A DNA stretch of 64,000 bases. It comes from Ifrita kowaldi (lineage: Eukaryota > Chordata > Aves > Passeriformes > Cinclosomatidae). The position numbers and the translations under genes are program-made. Positions 26,501-37,800 of this stretch are shown one piece after another. Each line of letters starts with the position of its first letter. Position 1 is the first letter of the stretch. A model generated the notes under the pieces. It did no database searches. It was not told the origin of the DNA and saw nothing but the letters and a program-made list of their open reading frames with translations. The stretch spans positions 5,077-69,076 of the forward strand of contig VZRS01014306.1 in NCBI GenBank assembly GCA_013398055.1, in the 5' to 3' direction.

Positions 26501-26984
26501 ACCGAATGAGTCTGGCAAGTGCCAGGTTAGCGAGAAGGAGAGAGGAGGAACCATGTAGCAGTTACCTGGGGAGAAGAAAGGCAAAACCAGCAGGGGGTGG
26601 CTGGGAACTTCTCCCTCTTTTTGGAGGTAGCTGTTAGATGAGGCCCATTTCTGGAAAAGCCATGACCTTCTCAGGCAAATTAGGTGAATCCCAGACTAAA
26701 AATATCCATAACTGGGCAAAGCCTAAATCTGAAAAAGCCATGGTTCCATGCTACTCTTCTCTCTTATTTGTGGTAGGCAGAGGCAAATTCATCTTAGCAA
26801 GATCCAACCAGCCCTTTTGAAATTCATAGCTCCTGAGGTATGAGTAACTTAAATCACACCTTCAGATGATCCACTTAAAAGAAAATAGGCCTAAAAGTCA
26901 CCCAGATTTTTAAATAAATGGACAAAATTTTCCATACTATTTGAGCAACTGAAAAGTAGATACTATATGGGAAATGCTTTCCAC
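23576..26984. other. Non-coding stretch, no gene seen
   Basis: No coding family recognised. The frame at 24910-25245 (111 codons) has no recognisable domain and is flanked by a T run at 25261-25275. A CTCF-like motif at 26587 is listed separately. Confidence 0.5.
26587..26600 (+). promoter_or_regulatory. CTCF-like motif
   Basis: CCAGCAGGGGGTGG matches the CTCF core with one main mismatch (T where C is usual). It has the same orientation as the motif at 10103. Confidence 0.3.
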
Positions 26985-27292
26985 CATAGAATCACAGAAT
27001 GATTTATCTTGGAAATTACCTCTAAGATCATCAAGTCCAACCATTAACCTGACACTGTCAGGTCCACCACTAAACTGTATCCCGAAGAACCACATTTATG
27101 TGTCTTTGAACACTTCCAGGGACAGTGATTCCCTTGACCAGTCAGCCATTTCTTGATGATTTGTTAGTGAATATTTTTTTCCTAATATCGAACCTCAATG
27201 TCCCCTGACACAATTTGAGATCATTTCCTCTTGTCCTATCACTTGTTATTTGGGAGAAAAGACTGACTGACATGGTCTCCCTACCATGGAGA
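26985..27292 (-). mobile_element. CR1 LINE, 5'-truncated 3' end
   Basis: Read on the plus strand it begins with CATAGAATCACAGAATG, the reverse complement of the CR1 terminal octamer repeat, then passes through the standard CR1 3' landmarks in reverse: AAGTCCAACCATTAACCTG, CCACTAAACTGTATCCC, GGGACAGTGATTCC and CTCTTGTCCTATCACTTGTT. It carries only the 3' part with no intact frame. CR1 is the main LINE of birds and is usually truncated this way, with no target-site duplication. The upstream (right) boundary is approximate. Confidence 0.9.
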
Positions 27293-28635
27293 GGAAAGGA
27301 AAGGGATGAGACCCATTGAGTGTCCAGGTATGGATATGCAACTCTAGATAACTTTTCTAATATAGGAAGAATTAAAGGAGGATATTTTTGTGATTGAGAC
27401 TGAAGATATGGGGAGTTTATCAAAGACTAACCCCTATATATTAAATGGTAGCCCTGTCTAAAAAACTGTATTTTTATTTCTGGCTGTGAGTAACTGTAGT
27501 ATTTAGTGTATATAAATATTTGATGATTAACTTTGGTTAAGAGCTATGCTATCTCTGTTCATATCATAAATTCAAGCTCTGAAGCAATAGCTTGGACAAA
27601 ACACTAAGGACTCAATTGTGCCTTGAAGGCACGGCACCACACTGGGGATAATGCAGAGGCACATCACCTCTCCAGGAGCTCCAGGAGGGGCTGTGCCTCA
27701 GGCATGCACTCTGCCTCCTGCAGCTCCTGGGGAATGCAGCTAATGCACTCCACTTACATGGGCTGCAGCATGTACTCCAAAGGCAGGAGACTCTCCTGGC
27801 CTCAGAAGACCTGGAGCTTGAGACCCTTCAGGCTCGTGAACCTGCCTCACTTTCTGTGAAACAACTGCAATAGCAAAGGTCCTATCAGCAATTTTGAAGG
27901 AGCCACCATGAAGCCAAAGAATTGTCTCTCCTCTGTACTTAGCACACACGAGTGTTGTTTGCGGCAGCTCTTTAGAAACCCAGCTGCAAGACTGTAGCGG
28001 TGTCTCAAAAGCACATTTGCATTCTGTTGGGAGAGGTTCACCACTCTGTACCTTGTGTGACAACTATCCTGTCTAGTGCTGATGATGTGCCTCAAGATTG
28101 CACTGGTCTGCATGGTGTCCCAGGATGTCAGCTCAGGTACAGTATAGAGACTGATGGAAATATTGTCCATCAAGAAGAGTACAAGGACTGCAGAGAAATC
28201 TGCTCCTCACCAGGAAAGTGGTTAGCAGAGAGGTTCATGCTCTTCTGTACTGCAGGCCTGAACACATAGTGTCACTCTACATCTCTGAAAGTAGCTTGCA
28301 ATATTCATATACTTGATGTTATGCAGAGGCAACTTGACTTTGAAATTGTTTTCTTAAGGGAACAAAAGTTTGCATGCAAGGGGAATGTCATCATTTGTGT
28401 AATACCATAGGACACAGGCAAATGTAAGAAATAATATGCCTGATGGATAAAATTGGAACTCATTTTTTGCTCACTGTTTAAAATGTGCTAAGGATGTTAG
28501 ACATTCCATTTATGTCTCTGTTCATAGTGTGCTTCCTCTTAGTCCTTGCTCTGTGAGCTCTTCATATATGCATGAGGTTCATAGATGCTGCTGCAATTTT
28601 GTATGTCTGCGAGAGGGATCTGGTTGTGGCTGTGA
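27293..28635. other. Non-coding stretch, no gene seen
   Basis: Bases 27600-27870 are locally GC-richer, with several imperfect repeats of CTCCAGGAG/CTCCTGG type. Short opposing frames there (up to 108 codons) have no recognisable domain. No element is identified. Confidence 0.5.
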
Positions 28636-29075
28636 GACTCTGGTGGATTACTGTGGTTACATTATCCTGACAGGTAATTGCATAGCTTATTCTTAAATCC
28701 ATTCTCCCCTAGGCTATCTATTCTTCTGTTTATTATCCTCATTGCTAGAAAGTGACTAATGACTGAGTTGAACTTATGGTAACAACTTAAACCCTTTCCT
28801 TTTCCACAGAACACTACAGAGAACAGATTATTTGTTCTCTTTAAGATTGTTTTACCTTTTTTTAAAAATACTGAGAACATCAACCTACCCCCTCTCAGGA
28901 CTTCTCTAGACTGAGCAACCTGATAATGCCAATCTTTTATTGCAGTCCCCATTTTCTCGCACTCTGATCATCATTGTGCTTTGAACTCCTTCCAGATGTT
29001 GTGCATTTTCACTGAAGTGCACTGACCACCACAACGCAGCTGAAGAGCCACCAATGCTGAATAAAGTGGATTGAC
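28636..29075 (-). mobile_element. Older CR1 LINE fragment
   Basis: On the plus strand the sequence runs through CR1 landmarks in reverse complement: TTTAAAAATACTGAGAACAT, CTCTCAGGACTTCTCTAGAC, TCATTGTGCTTTGAACTCC, then AGAGCCACCAATGCTGAATA. These correspond to the CR1 region upstream of the 3' end. The copy is more diverged than those at 26985 and 61937. Frames within it are broken. The ends are approximate. Confidence 0.75.
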
Positions 29076-29199
29076 TTGGGCTGTACATATTCTATCATCA
29101 CACTTCTCTTTATTATGCAATTCATTTTATTACATGTCCAGGATTTGGTGTGGTAGATAAGGCTGTAGAAAGAAAGGCACTTTTAGATAGCAACCCAAC

Positions 29200-29962
29200 T
29201 AATATGGGAAGACTCACTAAAAATCTGATGATGGAATAAAAGTTTGGGTGAAAGGGATCACAGGCTCATCATACTGAGAACAGGAAGGAGGGAGAACAGC
29301 AGAGTAGGCATAATGGACTTCAGAAAAGCACTCTTCAACAGCTGAGGAAACTGGTAAGTAGGGTCCCTTGGGAAGATAATACAAAGGATAAAGGAATTCA
29401 GGAGACCTGGCAGTTATTGAAAGAGACTGTATTAAAGGCAAAAAGCAAAGCATTCTGATGCAGAGGAGAGCTTGGAAGAGACAATGCGGCTGAATCAGGA
29501 ACTCTTTAAGGAGTAAAGAATGGGAAAAAAAGGAGATCTATTAAAAGTGGAAACAAGGACAGCTGAATAAGGATGTGCATGGAGGATAATAGCACAAGCA
29601 TGTAGGGATGAACTCAGAAAGGCTAAAATGCAAAATGACTTACAACTAGCAAGGGAGATGAAAGGCAAGCAGACACGGTTCTAGAAGTACATTAGGGAGG
29701 GAATAGAGGGAAAGCAACAAAAAGTATCATGTCAGTACTGAACAGGGAAGGGAAGGGAAGTAAATAACAGAAGACACAGAGAAAGGACACTATACTCTTT
29801 TTTTTTCCTGCTTTCAAATTAACAAAACTAAATGAAGAGGTGTTAGAACAACATGAAAAAACTCACCCCCAAATTCATAGGATGTTAGCTGAAACAACTG
29901 CAGATCTATCGCTTTTTGGAATTAATGGAAGCTAAGTGAAGACTGGAAGAAGGGCATTTAGG
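29200..29962 (+). mobile_element. Ancient CR1-clade LINE, ORF2 endonuclease-RT linker relic
   Basis: Conceptual translation of the plus strand, with stops and frameshifts, follows the CR1 ORF2 linker between endonuclease and reverse transcriptase. Recognisable blocks in order are MDFRKALFN near 29313, GIQETWQLLKETVLKAK near 29389-29440, RLNQELFK near 29490, RKAKMQNDLQLAREMKG within 29592-29696 (35 codons with one stop), ITEDTEK near 29766, and EDWKKGI at 29938-29958, which is where the reverse transcriptase begins in CR1 ORF2. The match stops right there, so the catalytic domain is missing. The element is dead and clearly older than the other CR1 copies. CR1 and not L2 is supported by the RKAK-LARD and EDWKKG landmarks. 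Confidence 0.8.
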
Positions 29963-32029
29963 CTAAGTCTAAATTAGCAAGTAGTGCAGCACAGCAGGAG
30001 GGGCTATGAAGAGGCAGAGTTGAAGACCTTAAGTCCACACAGTGGCTTTATTCAAACTAACTTCCATTTGGTCCCATGCAGCATGGTTAGGGGCCTTTTG
30101 ATGGCTGTTTTCCAGTTTAGTTTAATCCAGGAGGAACTCATGAGACTGAGTGTGAACTAAAGCATAAGGACTATTGAGAGATTTATTTCAGAGGAATGCA
30201 TTTGATTTGAATTGAAATGGTAATGTTGGTGCAGCCATTTAGGACTAAACTGGGGGAAAATGAAGGAACTAGAGATAAATGTGCCTGTCTTCAACAGCAA
30301 GTCATTCTAACCTCATTTTTAATTGAATAAAAGAAAAAAAAAATCAGTGTTTGATGTAATGAAAGGTTGTAAGTATGTGACATAATTTAACTTTGGATCA
30401 GTCTGAACATTCTCATGTAGGACTTTCATGAGCAAATCAGAAAAACAGCTGAATAAAATCACTGCTACATTTGTGCGTGACAGGTGGAAAACTTTGCTGA
30501 AGATAACATATGAACTTTATTGTGAGAGAACATTTCAAAATGGATCCTGAAGAAGTATGTACTGGGCAGGATATGGATTTATAACTTGGGTTATGGAGGT
30601 GAAACTACATTTGTATGTTTTGTTCATGATGCTAAATGTAGGACTTTTGTAAGTGAGAAGGGAAACAGGATCTAATTGCATTAGATTGAATTCAAAATAT
30701 TTTTATTATATTAAAGATATATTTGTCCCCAAATCAACATAATGGATTTGAGCAAGAATCTCCAGGAAAAAAAAGAGTTCAAGAACACACAAGCTACATG
30801 GGGAATATCTAGTCAGGCAGTAGCACAGCAGAAACAAAGCAGGGGTGGCAATCAGCTCTGGTGAAAAAGAGGCAAACGTCATTCTGAGATGTGTGAACAA
30901 GAGTGTCATATATACAATAGGGAGATCACCATTTTACATTGCATGTGAGTGCCTCAGAGGAAGCCTGTTCTTAGATTTGGGTTGCACACTTGAGCAAAGA
31001 TGTTGACAAAATGCCAGAGTCCAGCTGAGCACAAGAATGACATGGCATTTTGGAAACTTAAGATCTAAAGAAAGGTTGCATAAATCCATAACACTGGTGA
31101 AAAAAAAAGAAAAAAGGAGAAGACAAAGGAAGTACATGAAAACATGGATAAGTTGCCTCTTCATGGTTGTCTACCCAGAAAAACCCCAGGACAGTGGGAG
31201 TAACTGGGAATATCTCTCTTTAATCAGATATTTGGTGATACCAAACCAGCAGCTGTAGCTTGACTCAAGATAAAGGTTTTTTAGCTATGCTAAACAGGAA
31301 AACAAGGTTTATTCTAAATACACAAAAGGTCACAGAGTTACCAAGTTAGAGTTATCTGCCAGCCCCATATGACCGTCTGGGAATTCTCTTCGGATATCAG
31401 TTAGCACTAGCTAGCACCTATATCTGGGCATCTGAACTGACATCCAAAAACCTGTGGTTTTACTGTCATGTGAAGTGTTATGGCAAACAGATTTGAGAAA
31501 ATTTTTATTTTATCTAGGCAAGACCAGTGATTCTGGTCACACAATGATATACATCTCTATCAGACACATAGAGCAGGCAGTCAACATACGGCCAGTCACT
31601 ATCATTTAAGGTATTACTTCCTTGTTCTTTTTATTACAACACCATCTTCAAACACCCTAGAAGGCAATCCACTTGTTTCATTATAGGCGCACTTTTATGG
31701 GAACAAGGGATTTGGCTCAGTGCACTGCAAATAAGTGAGTTTTAATGTGAGAGTGTGTGAAAAAAATGTTGAGGAAGCAGGCAATATTGAGTTTGCTGAG
31801 CTTAAATACGGTACATATGTGTGATACACTATCAAATGGATAGGACAAAAAAAGGGCTCAGAAAGGGAGATTCATTACCAAATCAATGGGAAAAAATTGT
31901 GCATCAGGATTTATATGTGCGGAAGAAAAACAGGGAAACAGGCAACATATGTGAAAGTTGCATATCCTAGGAGATCTTAAGAATGGACTTTACTTATAAA
32001 ATTGTTGAAGTCACCCTCTAACAAAGCTT

Positions 32030-32103
32030 GAACCCATGCTTTCTGTAACCTCTTGATCTAAGAAATACAAGCACAAGTAATCGAGCGATTCTGTGATTCT
32101 GTG
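32030..32103 (+). mobile_element. Possible CR1 3' stub
   Basis: Two tandem copies of ATTCTGTG end at 32088-32103, matching a variant of the CR1 terminal octamer. The preceding bases (CTAACAAAGC and following) are too diverged to confirm a body. It is a weak call based on the terminal octamers. Confidence 0.35.
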
Positions 32104-35100
32104 AACCAGCATCATGTGCATGCACGTTTTCCTTTTATAGGCATCTTTATACACTGTTTCAAATGACTGTACAAAAATAAACAAAAATTCTATGCAAGTG
32201 CCCTATTATTTTTTAAAACCAATATGTAGGAGGAAGTAATGAGACATATTTGATCTGATTATCAAGCATATTACTAAAATGGTTGCAAGACTTTATTCAT
32301 AAATGTCATTTAAAAATGATTTCAGATGAGTATAAATGTCTGTGAAATGACTGTTTTCACTTAGTATCTTTTGGTATTAATAAAAGAGAATATTAACATA
32401 AAAATGTGATAGCTCTCTGAGTAGTAGCAGAAGTTTGGTAATTTACCAACTTTTCAGTAAATGATACCAATAATTGAAAGTCTAGTGCTGCTTACCTTAA
32501 TGCACTTCTACATATTTTATTCAAGGTTTTACCAAGAAATAATCCTCACACGAGAGGAAAAAATCTAGCTCTCCAAATTCAAAGTACTAGTACCATTTAC
32601 TCAATGAAATATATCAATCCTGAAAGTCAGCTTCCACTAATGTGCTCATTGCAACATTATTGGTGGTAATATACTTAATTAGTGAATCTTATATAAGATT
32701 TATTTTATTCACTGAAGCTTGGTTTGATAAAATCCTTCATTGCAATTCGTTTAATAGGTAGACTATAGAAACTACATTAATATTACATCCATGAGCAAAG
32801 AGCTTACCCCACAGTTAATGACTCCCTTGGGTTGCCCTTTTCTGTCAAAGGCACAGAGCCAAAAAATTCTAATTTTTTTCCTTCCCTCTGAAATAAAGAA
32901 ATGTTGCTATGTGAAAAACCAAGTGTGGTTCTTTTTATAACTTCTGGGTTGTGAAAAAATGAGAAGTGGCAAAATAAATTATATCTGAAACAAACATCGC
33001 TCTCTTCGTATTGACAAAAATCTGGTTTAGGGTAAAAAAACAGACTCCAAAGGGTGTTGATACTTCTGCCAAATGACTCATAAAACATCAAGAAGTGATT
33101 GGGTCAGAAGAAGAGTTTAGCATCTTAAAGGACTCCGCAAGGAAAATTTTTAAGTCAAACACTGGTGTCTCTTTGTGTATTCCCTGTGCTATGAAAGCAG
33201 TGACAGCTGCACACCAGCGTTCCTATGGTTTCTGCAACTTGTGGTTCAGAAGATCTTACATTTGTTTGCTTTGCTTTTGCCCTTGCTTCATAAGGGCTGA
33301 AGTGTCACACAGACAATATGTGTTACGACAACACAACTTTCTTACCACTGTTCTAACACTTTTGTGGGGCAGGAGGAGGCAATTTGGGATCACTGTCTGC
33401 TGCAGATCTAGACCAACAGCTGAATATGAATCCTGCAGAGAGACAAGGGAGGAGCGGCTTGTAAAGAGTGCACTTGGTGGTCTTCCAGAAAGGCTTGAAT
33501 ATACTCTCATCCAGCCACATGATTTCAGGCAGGGAGATAAACATTGCTGAGTGCAGTAAAAGATACCAGTAGAAAAGAAGAATTGACAACTATACTGGTC
33601 TTGGGCATATGCCTACTTTTATGGATAGCAAAACAAAGGCATACAGAGATGATGCCATAACAGGAGACCAATTGGCATTTTTTGCTATCAGAAGGCAACT
33701 CATCCCCTTCTAAAATGTCTAGAGAGGTGAAATGAAATCCTTTCTGCAAGTACCTAGTGTTCTTCACTCACTGTGGAGACAGGTTAAACTAAATGTCTAA
33801 CTTTTAATAAAAAGAAATCCTGGCCTTAGAGTTTGAGAACATGTGTTTTGTCCTGACAAGAAACATATCTTAAAAATATTTAATGTTCAACCTCTTTGAA
33901 TTTCTTTTCCCTGCTCTCCAGTTCCCAGATCTGCTCAAGGCGCATTTTTATTCTCATTGGCTTGGCTTATACTTATAAACCCAACAGGACCCAGGCTCAG
34001 ACTTGAGGAGCTATACTGGCTATCCCTGTCAACCATGGCTGTGGACTTGGCCCATGTTGACCCGTTCTCTGTCGATGCCTGGGCATGGTTTGGGCCATGG
34101 GCAAGAGTTTCTCCCTCGAAATCCACATGGCAGAGTGGATGGAAGTCTGAATGCAAAATGTGAGATGCCAAAGCCGGCACTAAGACCCTGGTCTGTCCTG
34201 GTTTTAGTTAATTTTATACTCTGCAGTTTCTGAGCCACATTAGCTTCCCTCTCACTGGAAAGGATGATAAAAAGCACTTAGCCTTTTTCTACAGAAGAGA
34301 ATAACAGTATCTTTTTTAAAATTTCCTTCTGTTTCGTATTTTAGCTCATAGAATAATACTAAAAAATCCCTGTTGCTTTATAATAGACTCATAATGAGTG
34401 GCTTTTTGTGATTGATTAAGTACCTCAGCTTCACTCCTGTGTTAATCAATTGCAACATATGGTTATTGCTTCATGTACTGCCGCAACGGAGTGGATCATT
34501 TACCATATAAAAGCTCCAGCCCAACTGTGTCTGCTGCTCTGGTTCTAGACATCAGCTTCTTTTGTGATAGTGTTTTCCATGACTGTGGAACAAGAATCAT
34601 AACGTGTTTTGTGGTCATGGGAATATGGAAAATGGGAGTAAAATGCATAGTGACCTACTTTTAAGAAAATAATTGGAGCATATCACATATGTTTGTAACA
34701 TAGAAAGCATATTAATATTTATGAGGAAGTACCTTTACTTTTGAGATAAATTTAAAAAATATTTTGATTTTTTTCACGGACCACATCTCTGATTTAAAAG
34801 TAAATGATGTCAATTCTAATTATCTATTTCTAGTTTAAAATTTTTCTTCAGATTATCTGTAATATATTTAATGGAGAGTTAAGAGTCTCATCTAATTTAT
34901 TCCGTAATATTGTCATGAAAAGCAAAAAATTAAAGAAACCTGAAAGAATCAAAAATTGTATTTTCCATAATTTTTCATTTTAATGTCTTCAAAACCTTTA
35001 AAATAGTGATGATTTGAGTTCCACAGTCAAAACATTTCCTTTGTAAAGAAACATGAATCAGAATATAATTTTTAAGCTTAGCTGTGTTTATATGCATAAG

Positions 35101-35392
35101 TGATTATTGCATAAGGAGATTAATAATAAATCACAGAGAGATTTATAAATAAGTTATCCATGGGAAACTGTGCTAGTGCTGCCAATTTACTCCTTTACTT
35201 TGTACACATTGGATTGTCATTAAACTATTTAGATATTATCTATTTAGTGACTAATTCCTTATATTGCCATTTTATGAATTTGGGTAATAGACGTGGTGAG
35301 CTGCACAGCCACAGCTCACTGGCCTGCATGGCAATAGCTGTGCTTAGGAGACTCTCTGGAGATATTCGCCTCAGCAGATATACACACACATA

Positions 35393-35431
35393 ATCTATCT
35401 GGCTATCTGTCTATCTATCTATCTATCTATC
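35393..35431 (+). repeat. CTAT tetranucleotide microsatellite
   Basis: Pure CTAT repeats cover 35411-35431, with degenerate units back to 35393. Such tetranucleotide arrays are usually length-polymorphic. Confidence 0.9.
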
Positions 35432-37669
35432 CAGCTGCATGCTCATTTTCAATCAGATTCTTGCCCTGACTTGGGCTGAAGTTGCAACAACCCTCAAGTC
35501 CATGGCTGCACTGATTAGGACCACCATTTGTCAGCTAATATTGGCAACTTCATTAAATTTCTACACTGAAAAACCCCCACTTTTTCACTATAAATTGATT
35601 GTGCCCTTATCATGTGGATGGATGTGGTGGGAGTTACTATAGTGGTCATATACAATCTCTAGCTAAAGGTGTTATCCATCAGCATTAGATTTAAACCAAA
35701 ATGATATTTCTATCTGTTTTTGTGAGTGTTCATTGGCAAAGTGCTCATCCTGCTTATTTCTATGAAGGTATTTGTCATTAGGAAAGCTTAAAAACAGAAC
35801 AAAAAAAAAAAAAGAAAGAAATTAAGTGTTATGCAAATCATACCACACAGCTGTTTTATGATCCTATCACTTTGAAAAAGAGGGAGATAGGCTCTTTTGA
35901 GTCTAATCTTACATAGTCCATCTGTTGCAGCATATGACAAGAAGTCAAGCATCTGAACTTTCAGGAGCCGTTATGGATCCTTGACATGGATCTGGCTCTC
36001 ATCATGCAGCCAATGTTGATACTTCCACTGATTGCACTGATTGACTGTTGTGTCATATTATCCTTGGCCTTTCCGACTCCCTCACTTCAGGGGATATCAA
36101 CACTAGTAATCGTCAGGCAGGGCTCAATTGATTATCTTCAGAATTTTCTCTGGCTATTGACCATAATGGAAAAAAATTGTGCCTCTGAATTATTCAAAAT
36201 GAAAACATACACAGAAGAAATCAATAAGGCACATCTGATATTAAAGACAAATTAAAGCAGGCAGTATAACGTGTCTTGGGGCACCTGCTACACACAAAGA
36301 AGAAAGCATTTTAGAGGTAAAGAAGATTATTTTCCTCCTTTACTTTCATTCTCTTGCAAGTAATATATTTTAGCTGTCAAAATTAACATCTTTATGAATT
36401 ACGACATTAAGGGTTTCTTTTCAACTTGTCCTTTGCAAACGTTAGAATTTAACTTCAGATTCTTTCACTACAATTCCTTCTCTGTATCCCCACAGTCTTT
36501 TTAACTTAAATGTAACATGCCATGCTGGAGGGATGAAATTATAGAATAATGTTCAGGTCAGAAAAATCACATTAACAAATATCTAGAGTTAGGCACTAAG
36601 CCTCTGCAGACTTTCAAAGATTAAACTAGTGAAGAAAAATGTGCCTCTCTGTGAAATATCTAACATGTTAGCAGTAGGAAAATGCTTCCTATATGAATCA
36701 CAGATGGGATTTTTAAAAATCTCTGAAAGAGGGATGGCTTCATTGTTGTGGGGGCAGTATTACTGGAGAGTCTGCAAAAAGCCTGCAAGTTTTCATTCTG
36801 AATTTCTCGTTTGAGACAAACTATATGTAGAACGGTGATGTAGTGGATGTCATGTAGCATCTCTGGTTTTCCGTTGGTAAGAGTCAGGATTTGGAATCAT
36901 TAGAATATTCTGATTGCAAATCTGCTATGAATGTGGTCAATTTCTCAGCAAGGGCTGCAGAAAAAGTGTTCCATGTCTGTGGTTTGAAGCAATCAAGAAA
37001 ACAACACAGCACTTGTGTGACAGTGGGCAGCATTAATACCCTGAACATTTCTAATGTTCATTTGGAAATTTTTTATTAGGATTTGATTCCTTGCTTCCTC
37101 ACTTCATGGAATGATAATTTTTTTTCAGTATCATCCCACTGTCTTCTTTATAGTAAATTTTTATTTACGTGGAATTGAAGTATCAAAAAAATATGCAAAG
37201 GAAATGTCAGTAATGTAATGGCTTTTAAGGAATTGAAACCCTTTCCTTAAAGTCTGAAAGAGGGGCAGTTGCTGCTGTAATAATTAATGCTCACAGGAAC
37301 CACAGTCATACCCAGGATGATGCAACAACTCCCAGGAATGAGAGCATTGATGGCTGAGTGGTCTTTCAAAAAACTCACACAACTGGAATTTGTTTTCACT
37401 GTTCATTGAAATTCATACAGGCATTTGAACCCCATAAAACTAAATGGGTTTTTATTGAGGCTTTTGGGGGATGGAGTAAAATATGTAAGGACACTAAGCT
37501 GCTGTGTAAAAGGAGAAACCTGAATGATATCTGCTATTAGTTTGTCTTTTACTGGAAAATGTGAATAGGCTTAAGCTGTTAATACCAGTACATTTTTACT
37601 GCAAGAGGTAGGATTTCAAAAAATATAAATTATTGAGAGATGCAGATAAAATATTTAAAACTACTTAAT

Positions 37670-37800
37670 GTGTTAGGTGCCCAGGTTCTCTTGATCTCAA
37701 TGGAAAATAGGCACCTAAGCTGCTTAGCAGTTTAGAAAAATTATTCTGGTATCCCATCCTCCCATGTAAACACCTAAATACAGCTTAAATTCTGGATAAA
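37670..37800. repeat. Ancient TTAGGCACC-type repeat fragment
   Basis: GTTAGGTGCCCAGG, AATAGGCACCTAAGC and AACACCTAAATACAG fit the same family as 13760-13990. Forward and reverse versions of the core occur within 130 bases, as expected for a palindromic repeat. Confidence 0.45.

Larger units (their letters stand above)
29963..37669. other. Long AT-rich non-coding stretch
   Basis: Nothing coding is recognised in over 7 kb. The frame at 33095-33550 (151 codons, opened by GTG) and the overlapping frames at 33935-34277 show no domain. A CR1 stub and a microsatellite are listed separately; an A-rich run lies at about 35798-35821. Confidence 0.5.

Noticed and set aside
33095..33589. 151-codon plus frame with opposing minus frames
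   Set aside because: The start is GTG and no family is recognisable; opposing frames of similar length suggest chance.
33935..34277. Six overlapping frames in a slightly GC-richer patch, with repeated GGCCCATG/CATGGG motifs
   Set aside because: No domain is visible, and the near-palindromes are short and imperfect.
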